NCBI GenBank assembly: GCA_023381535.1
Contig: JAMCSN010000374.1
Coordinates: 1 to 26,944, forward strand
Length of the DNA stretch: 26,944 nt
Direction of reading: 5' to 3'
Origin: Bacteroidota bacterium
Lineage (GTDB): Bacteria > Bacteroidota > Ignavibacteria > Ignavibacteriales > Melioribacteraceae
Shown: positions 1 to 8,882 of the stretch, in pieces
How the letters are laid out: each line of letters starts with the position of its first letter
Position numbering within the stretch: position 1 is the first letter of the stretch
Position numbers and translations under genes: made by a program
Notes under the pieces: generated by a model
What the model saw: only the letters and a program-made list of their open reading frames with translations
What the model was told of the DNA's origin: nothing
Databases searched by the model: none

Positions 1-881
1 GATACAGTGCTAAGTTCGATGCATTGTTAAATAGTATACCTATTCCGGTTGGAAGTAACTTTTCCAACTTCTTGCTTACAAACGTAGGTTCAATGGAAAA
101 TAAAGGTGTGGACCTTAGTTTGAACTTTACACCGGTTTTGGAAGAGAATTTCTCTTGGGAAATCGGAACGAACTTAACCTACAATAAAAACAAGATTACA
201 AAATTAACTTTGAGCGATGATCCAACATATACTGGTGTTAATACCGGCGGTATAGCCGGCGGTGTTGGAAATAATGTTCAGAAGTATATTGTTGGATACC
301 CTGCTAGAGTATTCTTCTTGTTTACCCAAGTATATGATGCTAACGGTATGCCTGTTGAAGGCTTATACGTTGATCATAGCGGTAAAGGTGGTAACGTAGC
401 TGGTAATGAATTGAACAAAGTCTACTACAAATCCCCAGACCCAGATTACTTAATCGGTATCTCTTCAAAGATCAACTACAAAGAATTTGATCTTAGCTTC
501 TCCGGAAGATTAAGCTTGGGCAATTACGTATACAACAACAATGCATCGAACTTAGCACTGTATCAGAATGTTTACAACCAAAGCGGATATACAGCTAACA
601 TTTTAACAGATGTTAAGAAGACCAATTTTATGACTGCGCAGTATTGGTCAAGTGTTTATTTGGAAAACGCTTCATTCTTCAAGATGGATTATATCAGCCT
701 TGGTTATAATTTCACATCTTTATTCGGTAACGATATTAGCGGACGTATCGGGCTATCAGTTCAAAATGTATTTACCATTACTAAGTATTCAGGATTGGAT
801 CCGGAAGTTGCTAATGGTATTGATAACAACCTTTATCCACGACCACGTACCTACATGATGTCACTTAGTCTTAATTACTAA
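1..881 (+). CDS. SusC-like TonB-dependent outer-membrane receptor, C-terminal part (5' end outside window)
   Basis: This is the C-terminal ~293 residues of a SusC/RagA-type TonB-dependent transporter, which carries oligosaccharides across the outer membrane with its SusD partner. The frame is open back to the window edge, so the plug domain and most of the barrel are missing here. Visible traits are alternating amphipathic beta strands typical of the barrel, the SusC-like stretch GSMENKGVDLSLNF, strand segments such as EFDLSFSGRLSLGNYVYNNN, and a C-terminal strand ending MSLSLNY with a terminal aromatic residue, as expected for a BAM-recognised barrel. A SusD gene follows 22 bp downstream, which fixes the SusC assignment. 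Substrate is inferred to be an alpha-glucan from the SusE-like gene and the two GH13 enzymes next door. Confidence 0.93.
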   Translation, partial: YSAKFDALLNSIPIPVGSNFSNFLLTNVGSMENKGVDLSLNFTPVLEENFSWEIGTNLTYNKNKITKLTLSDDPTYTGVNTGGIAGGVGNNVQKYIVGYPARVFFLFTQVYDANGMPVEGLYVDHSGKGGNVAGNELNKVYYKSPDPDYLIGISSKINYKEFDLSFSGRLSLGNYVYNNNASNLALYQNVYNQSGYTANILTDVKKTNFMTAQYWSSVYLENASFFKMDYISLGYNFTSLFGNDISGRIGLSVQNVFTITKYSGLDPEVANGIDNNLYPRPRTYMMSLSLNY

Positions 882-903
882 TATTTTAAGAAGGAAAACG
901 AAA

Positions 904-2520
904 ATGAAAAGAATTACATTTTTAACTCTAATAGTATTAATTACTACATTCTTGTTTTCATCTTGTGTGAAAGACTTGAATGTAGAGCCGATAGATCCAA
1001 ATGTTAATACCTTAAACAATGTGTTTAAAGATCAAGCCGCATATAAACGAGCGCTGGCTAAGTTATATGCTAGCTTTGCCATTAGCGGACAAACAGGCGG
1101 CGGCGGCGGTAGCCCTGATATTCAAGGTATTGATGAAAACTTCGGTAATTACCTTCGTCAATATTGGGACTTACAGGAACTTCCTACTGATGAAGCAATT
1201 ATTGCTTGGGACGATGCCACAATTAAAGATTTTCACTGGCAAACATGGTCACCAAATGATGTATTTCTTGCAGCACTTTACTCAAGAATATTCTATACTA
1301 TTTCAATCAGCAACGAATTCATTAGAAATGCAGATAAAGCCATGGGTTCAGCATCCGGTGCACTCCTCACCGATTTAACGCACTTCAAAGCTGAAGCTCG
1401 TTTCATTCGTGCACTTTCTTACTGGCACGCAATTGATATGTTTGGTAATGTTCCTTTTGTTACCGAAGCTGATTTACCGGGCGCGTTTTTCCCAAAACGT
1501 ATTACCCGTGCAGATCTATTTAAGTACATTGAAGGTGAACTCAAAGCCATTGAGCCAGACCTTGTTCCGGCAAGACAAAACGAATATGCCAGAGCAGATC
1601 AGGGCGCAGATTGGTTTTTGCTTGCAGAGTTATATATGAATGCAAAAGTATATACCGGCACAGAAAGATATACTGACGCACTTACTTATCTTAACAAAGT
1701 AATTGCTGCTGGATATACATTGGATCCTAACTATCAACATTTATTTGATGCTGACAATAACACAAGCCCCGAAATTATTTTCCCGATTGCTTTTGACGGA
1801 CAGAACACCCAGCAATACGGAGGAATGACTTTCGTGCTGCATGCTTCAAATGGTGGAGGTATGCCTTTGAATGGAATAGACGGAGGTTGGGGTGGTATCA
1901 GAACTATTAAAGATTTTGTAGCTAAATTCAATATAAGCCAAAGTAATTTTAATTCTAATCCTCAATACCAGAGTGGTGATAAAAGAGGAATGTTCTTCTT
2001 TGATCCTGCTAACTGGAAGTGGGATATAACCAATGTTGGTACATTCACTCAGGGAATTGGAGTAACCAAATTTAAAAACGTTACTGCTACCGGTGGACCG
2101 GCACCAAACGCACACGCCACTTTTGTAAGCACAGATTTCCCAATGTTCCGTTTGGCTGATGTTTATTTAATGTACGCAGAAGCAGTGCTTAGAGGCGGTT
2201 CAGGTGGTGATGTTGCGACAGCCGTAAATTACATTAATCAATTAAGACAGCGCGCTTACGGCAACAATTCAGGAAATATTACTGCTGCAGATCTGACTTT
2301 GGATTTTATTTTAGATGAACGTGGACGCGAGTTGTATTGGGAAGGTCATAGAAGAACGGACTTAATTCGTTTTGGTAAATTCACCAGCGGCTCTTACGTT
2401 TGGGAATGGAAAGGAAAAGTTCAAAGTGGAACTCAAACAGCTTCTTACAGAGATCTTTATCCAATACCGATAAACGACTTAAACGCAAATCCAAATTTGG
2501 TTCAAAATCCAGGCTATTAA
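904..2520 (+). CDS. SusD/RagB-family glycan-binding outer-membrane lipoprotein
   Basis: A 538-residue SusD homologue, the surface lid of the SusC transporter that captures oligosaccharide. The N-terminus is a lipoprotein signal with lipobox FSSC, giving lipidated Cys21. Family landmarks are the TPR-like helix FKAEARFIRALSYWHAIDMF followed by GNVPFV (about residues 161-186), ADWFLLAELYMNA, and the C-terminal RLADVYLMYAEAVLR, ILDERGRELYWEGHRRTDLIRFG and LYPIP segments. Length fits the family (about 500-600). The start is supported by AAGAAGGA eight bases upstream of the ATG. It is 22 bp after the SusC stop and 33 bp before the SusE-like gene, so one operon is likely. Family call is secure; the ligand is inferred from context. 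Confidence 0.96.
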   Translation: MKRITFLTLIVLITTFLFSSCVKDLNVEPIDPNVNTLNNVFKDQAAYKRALAKLYASFAISGQTGGGGGSPDIQGIDENFGNYLRQYWDLQELPTDEAIIAWDDATIKDFHWQTWSPNDVFLAALYSRIFYTISISNEFIRNADKAMGSASGALLTDLTHFKAEARFIRALSYWHAIDMFGNVPFVTEADLPGAFFPKRITRADLFKYIEGELKAIEPDLVPARQNEYARADQGADWFLLAELYMNAKVYTGTERYTDALTYLNKVIAAGYTLDPNYQHLFDADNNTSPEIIFPIAFDGQNTQQYGGMTFVLHASNGGGMPLNGIDGGWGGIRTIKDFVAKFNISQSNFNSNPQYQSGDKRGMFFFDPANWKWDITNVGTFTQGIGVTKFKNVTATGGPAPNAHATFVSTDFPMFRLADVYLMYAEAVLRGGSGGDVATAVNYINQLRQRAYGNNSGNITAADLTLDFILDERGRELYWEGHRRTDLIRFGKFTSGSYVWEWKGKVQSGTQTASYRDLYPIPINDLNANPNLVQNPGY

Positions 2521-2553
2521 AAAAAATAGTAATTAAGTTTAAGGAAGATAAAA

Positions 2554-3627
2554 ATGAAAAAAATAACATCAATGGCATTATTTGTAGCGGTGTTTGGTCT
2601 TCTCTTGGTCTCCTGCAGTAGAGATATTACCGAACCGGTGGTTAGTGCAAATCCCGGTTCACCAACACTCGCAGATTTGTCTTTTACAGGGCAATTCACT
2701 GTAAATTACGCAGACAGCACAATGAAATTTTCCTGGTCTGCAGCAGATTTTGGTTTTGCTGCTTCTACTACTTACATTGTTCAGTTATCACCCACAAGTG
2801 ATTTTTCTAGTAATGTGGCTAATCTCGTTACTACTCAAAATCTGAATGCTACGGTAAAGGTGGGCGATGTAAACACATTAATCTTGTCATGGGGTTATCC
2901 CATCGGAACAGCCGTTACGGTTTACTACAGAGTTTCTGCATCAGTAAGTCCTAATCTCGCATCTGTTTATACTGCCGCAAAATCTGTAAGCTTAACTCCG
3001 TATGATGCAGTAATAAACTATCCGATGATTTACTTACCCGGCGCATATCAGGGTTGGTCTCCTGGTTCTGAAGAGGGTACTAAAATATACTCTAGATTGT
3101 ATTCGTATGGATTTAATTCTACATATGCCGGTATTATTCGTATAAAAGATGGTACCAATGCTACGAGTGAATTCAAAGTCACTATTAATCCCAATTGGAA
3201 TGGACCAAACTATGGCGGTACATTGACAAAAACCGGTAATAATTATTCCGGCACACTCGATCCGAATGGTGGTAATTTCTCTGTTGACGCGGGTACGTAT
3301 GCAATAACTGTTGATATAAATGCTTTAACAATATCGCTAAACAAAACCGATGATTGGGGAATTATTGGTTCAGCAACGGCAGGCGGTTGGGGTTCAAGTA
3401 CACCAATGTTCTACAACGGTCAGCGCAAGATGTGGGAAATTACTGCTGATTTGGTTGCGGGTGAATTTAAGTTCAGAGCAAACGACGCCTGGGATCTTAA
3501 TTATGGTGATAACGGCGCTGATGGAACTCTTGAGGCGGGTGGAGCTAATATAGCAATAGCCACTGCTGGTAACTATCTAATTCGCTTTGATCCTGTTAAG
3601 CTAACTTATAAAGTTATAAAAAACTAA
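2554..3627 (+). CDS. SusE/SusF-like starch-binding outer-membrane lipoprotein
   Basis: A 357-residue surface lipoprotein (signal ending LLLVSC, lipidated Cys21) with the layout of SusE: an N-terminal immunoglobulin-like domain (about residues 30-150, with FSWSAADFGFAASTTYIVQLS) and then two carbohydrate-binding modules. The first module starts near YLPGAYQGWSPGSE (about 160-255). The second starts near WGIIGSATAGGWGSSTPM and continues through MWEITADLVAGEFKFRAND (about 265-357), the repeating tryptophan-rich pattern of SusE/SusF starch modules. In the family these modules hold starch at the surface without cutting it. It is preceded by AAGGAAG and is last in the SusCDE operon, 26 bp before a terminator. 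Assignment rests on pattern and operon position, as sequence conservation in this family is low. Confidence 0.87.
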   Translation: MKKITSMALFVAVFGLLLVSCSRDITEPVVSANPGSPTLADLSFTGQFTVNYADSTMKFSWSAADFGFAASTTYIVQLSPTSDFSSNVANLVTTQNLNATVKVGDVNTLILSWGYPIGTAVTVYYRVSASVSPNLASVYTAAKSVSLTPYDAVINYPMIYLPGAYQGWSPGSEEGTKIYSRLYSYGFNSTYAGIIRIKDGTNATSEFKVTINPNWNGPNYGGTLTKTGNNYSGTLDPNGGNFSVDAGTYAITVDINALTISLNKTDDWGIIGSATAGGWGSSTPMFYNGQRKMWEITADLVAGEFKFRANDAWDLNYGDNGADGTLEAGGANIAIATAGNYLIRFDPVKLTYKVIKN

Positions 3628-3652
3628 GTAAGTGTATATATTAAACAAAAAA

Positions 3653-3678
3653 GGCTGCCTCAAAAGGGCAGCTTTTTT
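3653..3678 (+). terminator. Intrinsic terminator of the SusCDE operon
   Basis: Six-bp GC-rich stem GCTGCC / GGCAGC (3654-3659 with 3667-3672) around a 7-base loop, followed directly by six T (3673-3678). It lies 26 bp after the SusE-like stop codon. Confidence 0.88.
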
Positions 3679-3763
3679 ATTATGGCTTCATTTCGATTGC
3701 GAGTTTACAATCACATCTGGGTAAGTTTGTGTTAAAAACTTAAACCCGTTTTGCTGCAATAAT

Positions 3764-3795
3764 AAAAGAGCGACTCTTAACGAGCCGCTCTTTTT
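3764..3795 (-). terminator. Bidirectional-looking terminator after the secreted alpha-amylase
   Basis: Stem AGAGCG / CGCTCT (3767-3772 with 3786-3791), extended inside by CTC / GAG around loop TTAAC. It is flanked by an A tract on the left and five T on the right, so it can end transcripts from either side. It lies 29 bp beyond the stop codon of the - strand amylase, and is also a backstop for the + strand operon. Confidence 0.8.
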
Positions 3796-3823
3796 GTAAA
3801 GCCGAGTTTTAGTTAAGCCGATA

Positions 3824-6166
3824 CTATTTGATCAGCACCATACTTTTTGATAGAACTTGGTTTTTATAAGTAACTGAATAAACATACATACCGCTCGCAA
3901 CGTTTTTGGCATTCCATTCCATCTCATGTAGTCCGGCGGTTATATCTCCGTCGTACAAAGTTTCTACTATCTGACCGAGAGAGTTGTAAATTCTTACGGT
4001 TACGTTTCCTTCCGACGGGATAGTGAATGTGATTTTTGTCGAAGGATTAAACGGGTTAGGATAATTTTGTGCAAGAGTAAACTCGCTTGGGATTTCGTTC
4101 TTAGATTGTGTTGCGCCGCCTTCTTTTGGTAGTGCTATATAATCACTCTGCTTAACCCAAACTTTATACCCGCGTGCCGGAGCTGAAACATAAACTCTTC
4201 CATCGGCTTGAACTTGTGTTGTTTCGTTATAGTCATAAGCATTGCAGAGTAGTGTGTTTGCCCAGTTAGAAAACCCCGCCGGAGAGCTATCAACCCATAA
4301 GCCTTTCGTTTGTGTGTTGCTGTTGTTGATTACAACTATAGCTCCGTCACGTGTTCCGTTTCCTTGTCTTCTTGCGACGTAAACATTATATGTGTCGCTT
4401 GACGGATATGGATTGCCGACTTCACTCAGCACGGAAATAATACCGCCCAAGTAATTTTTTCTCACACCAATTAACTTCTTAATATCGGTTTGAAGACTTG
4501 CCGGAGCGGTTACGGTTATGCTGGAGTTGTTGTTATCAACTTGAGTAACTCCATAAAAATGAGGATAGAAAATGCACGGTCTTCCTTCATGAGTGAGAAT
4601 ATATGCGTAAGCCATCTTCCAATCCTGACTTACCCATTTGTCGCTCTCTTTTCCGGTATCGTGATTATCAACAAATGTAACGACCCGAGTTCCCGGAAGA
4701 GAATAACCTCCGTCGTTACGCACCATACCGGAATGATTTAACCATGCCATGTTAAAACTTGCATCGTCGAGGTTACACATTCGAGTAAGATCATTCTTCA
4801 ACGGAAAATCAAAAATATTAGCTGCTGCGCCGTAAGAGCCAACCGTGTTAACCCAACCTTGAAGAACATCAGGGAATGTTGTCCAGTATTCGGCAACAAT
4901 AAATCTTTGCGCTCCTCCTAAAAGCGGAAGGTTGTTGATCCATGCTGCCGTAAAGTCTGCTTGAAATCCTCTTACGAAATCGAGACGGTAGCCGTCAAAG
5001 CCGACCGTATTTGACAGCCAGGTTCCCCAATCTTTCAATCTGGTTTGAACGGTAGTGCTGAAAGTATTTAAATCATTACCAAACCATTTTGTGTTGGTAA
5101 CAATTTGATCGTGAGTTCCGCCGTCGCCCAGCCAATCATTGCAATCGACCGGATGAAAATCGGAGTATGTCCACGAGTAATTTGGTTCGCCGGTACCGGT
5201 GTGAGTTGGGTAATGAATGCCAGTCATTGTTGTAGCTTGAAGAGTTGTTGAAGCAAGATCGCTTCCGTTGTACCAAATATGTTTCGGATAATAACCGTGA
5301 GTTTGATCATCCCATGCCCACGTCCAAGGATTTGAAGTTTCTTTTCTTGCGACAAGTTTAATGATTATGTCGTGAGGTGAAGTGACAGTAACTTTATATT
5401 CGTCAATATCGCCTTGATAATCCATATGTCCTCTCATAGTATAACCTGAACCTGGGAACACATTGAATTGACCGCTGCCATTATTTGGTTCCGATTCCCA
5501 ATTGACAGATGTGTTGGGAGTAGCACCTGTCCAATCAATGTAAACATCGTAACCTCTTTGAGTGTAACTTAATGTCCAATCGAGGTAATAGCCCGCAATT
5601 TGTACATAGTAATCGCCGACTGCCGCGTTTGGAATTTTCCACGTGATCTCATTGGTTGGATACGGAACATGTTGCGCTCCGTTCGTATATGCTTCGGCAA
5701 ATACATAACATTTGACGGCGGGATTAACTTCTCTTTCGGTTTCATCGCCGTAAATATGATTAAGAATTACGTCTGCATACACTTTAATGTTTTGAGTGTG
5801 CATTGTGGAAATCATGTTGTTTAATTCCGTTCTGCTGCCGAAACGTGTTTCAACGGAACCTTTTTGATTGTAGTTGCCGAGATCATAATGATCAAAAAGC
5901 CCGTAGCCCATATCGGTAATTCCCCAATTACCTTTTGATGGCGGCGGAACCCAAACGCCGGTGATACCGGCAGCGGCTAAACTTGGCGCTTTGATTCTTA
6001 ATGTATCCCACCATGTACCGTTTTTGTTTACTTCATCAACCGGTACGTTCCAGTAGAACGCTTGCATCATTGCATCATTTTGTGCAAGGACTTTATGTGA
6101 AAAAGGAAAAAGAAGGGAAAGAAACATAAGAAAGGTGAAAATCCACAGTTTTCTGTTTTGCTTCAT
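3824..6166 (-). CDS. Secreted GH13 alpha-amylase with T9SS C-terminal sorting domain
   Basis: A 780-residue enzyme that hydrolyses internal alpha-1,4 bonds of starch or glycogen. After a signal peptide (MKQNRKLW... to VLAQ, about 1-29) a GH13 barrel carries the standard motifs: region I DVILNH (132-137), region II GYRLDF with nucleophile Asp396, region III VAEYW with acid/base Glu426, and region IV VDNHD with stabiliser Asp503. A beta-rich stretch of about 130 residues (about 172-300) sits between regions I and II and looks like a PPC-type domain. A C-terminal beta domain (about 570-675) is followed by a type A T9SS sorting domain (about 697-780: YPNPFNPST, IYNSLGQIV, ending KSMVLIK), so it is expected at the cell surface or outside. 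The start is supported by GGAGG five bases upstream. It faces the SusCDE operon tail to tail. Confidence 0.96.
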   Translation of the reverse strand: MKQNRKLWIFTFLMFLSLLFPFSHKVLAQNDAMMQAFYWNVPVDEVNKNGTWWDTLRIKAPSLAAAGITGVWVPPPSKGNWGITDMGYGLFDHYDLGNYNQKGSVETRFGSRTELNNMISTMHTQNIKVYADVILNHIYGDETEREVNPAVKCYVFAEAYTNGAQHVPYPTNEITWKIPNAAVGDYYVQIAGYYLDWTLSYTQRGYDVYIDWTGATPNTSVNWESEPNNGSGQFNVFPGSGYTMRGHMDYQGDIDEYKVTVTSPHDIIIKLVARKETSNPWTWAWDDQTHGYYPKHIWYNGSDLASTTLQATTMTGIHYPTHTGTGEPNYSWTYSDFHPVDCNDWLGDGGTHDQIVTNTKWFGNDLNTFSTTVQTRLKDWGTWLSNTVGFDGYRLDFVRGFQADFTAAWINNLPLLGGAQRFIVAEYWTTFPDVLQGWVNTVGSYGAAANIFDFPLKNDLTRMCNLDDASFNMAWLNHSGMVRNDGGYSLPGTRVVTFVDNHDTGKESDKWVSQDWKMAYAYILTHEGRPCIFYPHFYGVTQVDNNNSSITVTAPASLQTDIKKLIGVRKNYLGGIISVLSEVGNPYPSSDTYNVYVARRQGNGTRDGAIVVINNSNTQTKGLWVDSSPAGFSNWANTLLCNAYDYNETTQVQADGRVYVSAPARGYKVWVKQSDYIALPKEGGATQSKNEIPSEFTLAQNYPNPFNPSTKITFTIPSEGNVTVRIYNSLGQIVETLYDGDITAGLHEMEWNAKNVASGMYVYSVTYKNQVLSKSMVLIK

Positions 6167-6200
6167 GGTGCCTCCGTTTGTTTATGTTATTATTAGTTAT

Positions 6201-6216
6201 GCCCTCCTTTGAGGGC
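6201..6216 (-). promoter_or_regulatory. Leader hairpin upstream of the alpha-amylase
   Basis: Perfect 6-bp stem GCCCTC / GAGGGC with a 4-base loop, 35 bases upstream of the amylase ATG. No T tract follows on the - strand, so it is not an ordinary terminator. A -7-like TAGTTTTG lies upstream of it on the - strand (6242-6249), which would put the hairpin in the 5' leader. A regulatory role is only a possibility. Confidence 0.3.
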
Positions 6217-6298
6217 AATAAAAAACAATACTCCTTTTACTCAAAACTAATACCAATCAAACTTTGGTTTCTACTGTGTATAATTTATTTTTAATATA

Positions 6299-6597
6299 CT
6301 CATAACTCATGTTACGCAAAAGAAGGTTAAAATAATTTTATACCTTCGACATATGTCGCTCCTCTGGAGCTTAAACTAAGGGAGGGGACAACCTTTCTAC
6401 CAATATTTCGTCCCTCCGGGACTATGAACACTACAAAATAACGCGAAGAACGCCATTTCTAAAAGCTCCGATAGGAGCGGTATATTGGTAGCACTCCATG
6501 CACCAAAAAACAGTCAAAGCCCCAGCGGGGCGATATAATGTTGAAAATCTCGACACTGGCGGACAGTTTTTGTTTTTTGCGTAACATGAGCTCATAA
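6299..6597. mobile_element. MITE-like element with 16-bp terminal inverted repeats and 7-bp target duplication
   Basis: The element spans 6306-6590 (285 bp). Its ends are a perfect 16-bp inverted repeat, CTCATGTTACGCAAAA at 6306-6321 and its complement at 6575-6590. The 7 bases CTCATAA occur directly outside both ends (6299-6305 and 6591-6597), as expected for a target-site duplication. It encodes no credible protein. Inside are four small GC-rich hairpins: GCTCC/GGAGC (6358-6370), GTCCC/GGGAC (6410-6422), GCTCC/GGAGC (6465-6478) and GCCCC/GGGGC (6519-6531). A 10-bp inverted pair CTACCAATAT / ATATTGGTAG (6397-6406, 6482-6491) encloses the middle two. The lack of a transposase implies movement in trans; the family of that transposase cannot be told from this window. 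Confidence 0.75.
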
Positions 6598-7007
6598 TTT
6601 GATATAAGCAAAACAAAGTTTGATCTTACGGTAAGATTTACATGAACAAATTGCGGCTTTTTTGATGAAGAATATTCATTCGGGATGTTCTGTAAACTCA
6701 CTTCCTAAAAACACCTTGCAATTGCATAGACAAATTCTGAGAGCCGGCTAAAATATTATTACATGAGGCGAATCTAAAAAGGTCATTTTCAAATTTTTCT
6801 ACTGCTAATTTATACTGGAATCGTAACTTTTTGGCAACTGAAATACCTTTTTAGAGTAGACTCATTACATTAAAAAATTTTAGACTGGTTTACAGTTTCG
6901 ATCCCGAATATCTGCTTAACACATACGGTTACTTAGCTTACCAGAAGTACTGATGCTTTGATATCCAGCAGGCAAATAAAATTTGCCCGCTGAATGTTTG
7001 TTCAATT
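6598..7007. other. Intergenic stretch without a recognised gene
   Basis: About 410 AT-rich bases between the MITE-like element and the end of the second amylase gene. I see no coding frame worth calling. Two structures stand out: the small inverted repeat ATCTTAC-G-GTAAGAT (6623-6637), which could be a protein-binding site, and the hairpin at 6966-6992 listed separately. Confidence 0.6.
6966..6992 (-). terminator. Stem-loop after the periplasmic GH13 gene, possible terminator
   Basis: CAGC-A-GGCAAAT pairs with ATTTGCC-C-GCTG around an AAA loop: 11 pairs with one internal mismatch. It lies 15 bases past the stop codon on the - strand. No strong T tract follows, so it may act as a 3' stabilising structure rather than a classic intrinsic terminator. 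Confidence 0.5.
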
Positions 7008-8846
7008 CTATTTTGATTTCAGAATCATTATCTGATACGGTCGCAACTCAACTTTGAAATTCTCTTGTCCCCGAACGAAAGTTTTCCCGCTGATCAAATC
7101 CTTGTAAGCATTCTTAGAATTCAATGATTGATTCGGTCCGAGAATAACTTTATGAAACGATGAATCGTTATTGGCAACAACGAAAATAGTTTTACCATTC
7201 AGTTCCCTTGAGTAACCAAGAATCTTTTTTTGCTCATCGATCACGAAAAATTTTACATCGCCAAGCGAAAGCACTTTGTACTGCTTTCTTATCGAGACAA
7301 TTTTTTTGTACCAGTTGAAAATATTTGTATCGAACTTCACTTCATCAGCCGGGCGTTTTTTGCCGAAGGGATGAGTTGTTTCGGTTTCATATTTAAATTC
7401 CGGCCAGACCATCGGTTTGCGGCAATCTGGATCGTCGCCGCCCCACATTCCGGCTTCATCGCCATAATAAATTTGCGGCGCGCCGGGCAAAGTGAACTGC
7501 AGAGCAACAACTAATTTTTGTTTTAGTCTTTCGTATTCCGTCGGTTTACGGACATCATAATTTTTATTGTTGGATGGATTTCCATCATGATCATACCACA
7601 AATCGGGATTCACAACCATCGACGAAACGCGTTCCACGTCGTGGCTATTGAGCAGATTCATCATCACGTAATTATTTTCAGTTGGATACTGTTTGTATAA
7701 TGTCTCCAGAGAATCAATAAATCCTTGCGGACCGATCTGAGTTTTTTGGTTTAGAACAAATTCTTTTAGCGCGCGCGCAAAACGGTAATTCATCACAGCA
7801 TCAAATTCATCGCCTTGCAGCCACGGCGCAGCATCCATCATTTTATCCTTCTGCCAATCGTCCCAAAAAATTTCACCGACGATGTAAGCTTCGGGATTAA
7901 TTTCTTTCACCCATGTTCTGAACGATTTCCAAAATTTATGATTCACCTGCTCGGCAACGTCAAGCCGCCAGCCGTCGATTCCATCTTTCGCATTGCCATT
8001 TGGTTCCATCCACCGTTTAACAATTTCGTGAATGTGTTCTCTCGGTCCGGCAACAAGTCCGTTTTCATCATGATTAAATCTCGGCAAATCTTTTACTCCA
8101 GCCCAGCCTTCATACTCAAATTCATTTTGCGGTGTGTTCGGATTATCCCAAGATTTTATCACGAACCAATCTTTATATTTTGATTTCTGCTGGTTCTTAA
8201 CCACATCTTTGAATGCCCAGAAGGTTGTTCCAACGTGATTGAAAACTCCATCGAGAATAACTTTCATTCCCCGCTTGTGGCATTCCTTAACGAATTTCAA
8301 GAAGAGCTGATCTGCTGTTGTCCATTTCCATGTTGATGGATCGCCTGGATTTTCTTCCGCCCAAATTTTTCTATCCTTCTCAGGATCCGGTCCGAAATTA
8401 TTATCGATGTGATGATACATTGAGGCATCGTACTTATGTAACGATGGCGATTCAAACATTGGGTTCAAATAAATTGCTGTTATACCAAGTTTCTGGAGGT
8501 AATCAAGTTTATCGATTATACCTTGGAGATCTCCGCCGTATCTTCTAACTCCGGCATTCCAATAAAAATCGTGTCCGTCTTTTACTTCCCATGGTTGAAG
8601 TTTATACCAGTCGGAAGTCCAAGGATGAATCTGCCATCCGGCGGGAACATCATAAGGCCAGCCGCCTTCCAGATCAATAGGTTTGGGGTCGTTGGATTTA
8701 TCGCCGTTGAAAAATCTTTCGGGAAAAATCTGATACCAAACGGCTTCCTTTGCCCATGCTGGGACGGAACTGAAATCATTTTTTTTCGGTTGTGCATGAA
8801 CCATTGAAACCGCCAGAACTAATAGAAGAATACAACTTAATTTCAT
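7008..8846 (-). CDS. GH13 neopullulanase/cyclomaltodextrinase-type glycosidase, periplasmic
   Basis: A 612-residue GH13 enzyme that probably trims imported maltodextrins, cyclodextrins or branched alpha-glucans. The chosen start is the ATG at 8846, because CCGGAGGT lies just upstream and it opens a clean signal peptide (MKLSCILLLVLAVSMVHAQ). An in-frame ATG 13 codons earlier would bury that signal. Motifs counted from this start are WYQIFPERFFNGD near the N-terminus, region I LDGVFNH (Asp199, His204), region II GWRLDV (nucleophile Asp296), region III VGEIFW (acid/base Glu325) and region IV NSHD (Asp403). The phrase NPMFESPSLHKYD is typical of the neopullulanase branch. It lacks both the starch-binding N-terminal domain of many cyclomaltodextrinases and a T9SS tail, so it should stay in the periplasm. 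The exact substrate is not certain. Confidence 0.93.
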   Translation of the reverse strand: MKLSCILLLVLAVSMVHAQPKKNDFSSVPAWAKEAVWYQIFPERFFNGDKSNDPKPIDLEGGWPYDVPAGWQIHPWTSDWYKLQPWEVKDGHDFYWNAGVRRYGGDLQGIIDKLDYLQKLGITAIYLNPMFESPSLHKYDASMYHHIDNNFGPDPEKDRKIWAEENPGDPSTWKWTTADQLFLKFVKECHKRGMKVILDGVFNHVGTTFWAFKDVVKNQQKSKYKDWFVIKSWDNPNTPQNEFEYEGWAGVKDLPRFNHDENGLVAGPREHIHEIVKRWMEPNGNAKDGIDGWRLDVAEQVNHKFWKSFRTWVKEINPEAYIVGEIFWDDWQKDKMMDAAPWLQGDEFDAVMNYRFARALKEFVLNQKTQIGPQGFIDSLETLYKQYPTENNYVMMNLLNSHDVERVSSMVVNPDLWYDHDGNPSNNKNYDVRKPTEYERLKQKLVVALQFTLPGAPQIYYGDEAGMWGGDDPDCRKPMVWPEFKYETETTHPFGKKRPADEVKFDTNIFNWYKKIVSIRKQYKVLSLGDVKFFVIDEQKKILGYSRELNGKTIFVVANNDSSFHKVILGPNQSLNSKNAYKDLISGKTFVRGQENFKVELRPYQIMILKSK

Positions 8847-8882
8847 TTTAACCTCCGGATTAAAATTTCTGCAGAAGTGTTG

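Noticed and set aside
6431..6701. Two overlapping - strand frames of 61 and 80 codons
   Set aside because: They run across the hairpins and right end of the MITE-like element and have no ribosome binding site or recognisable motif.
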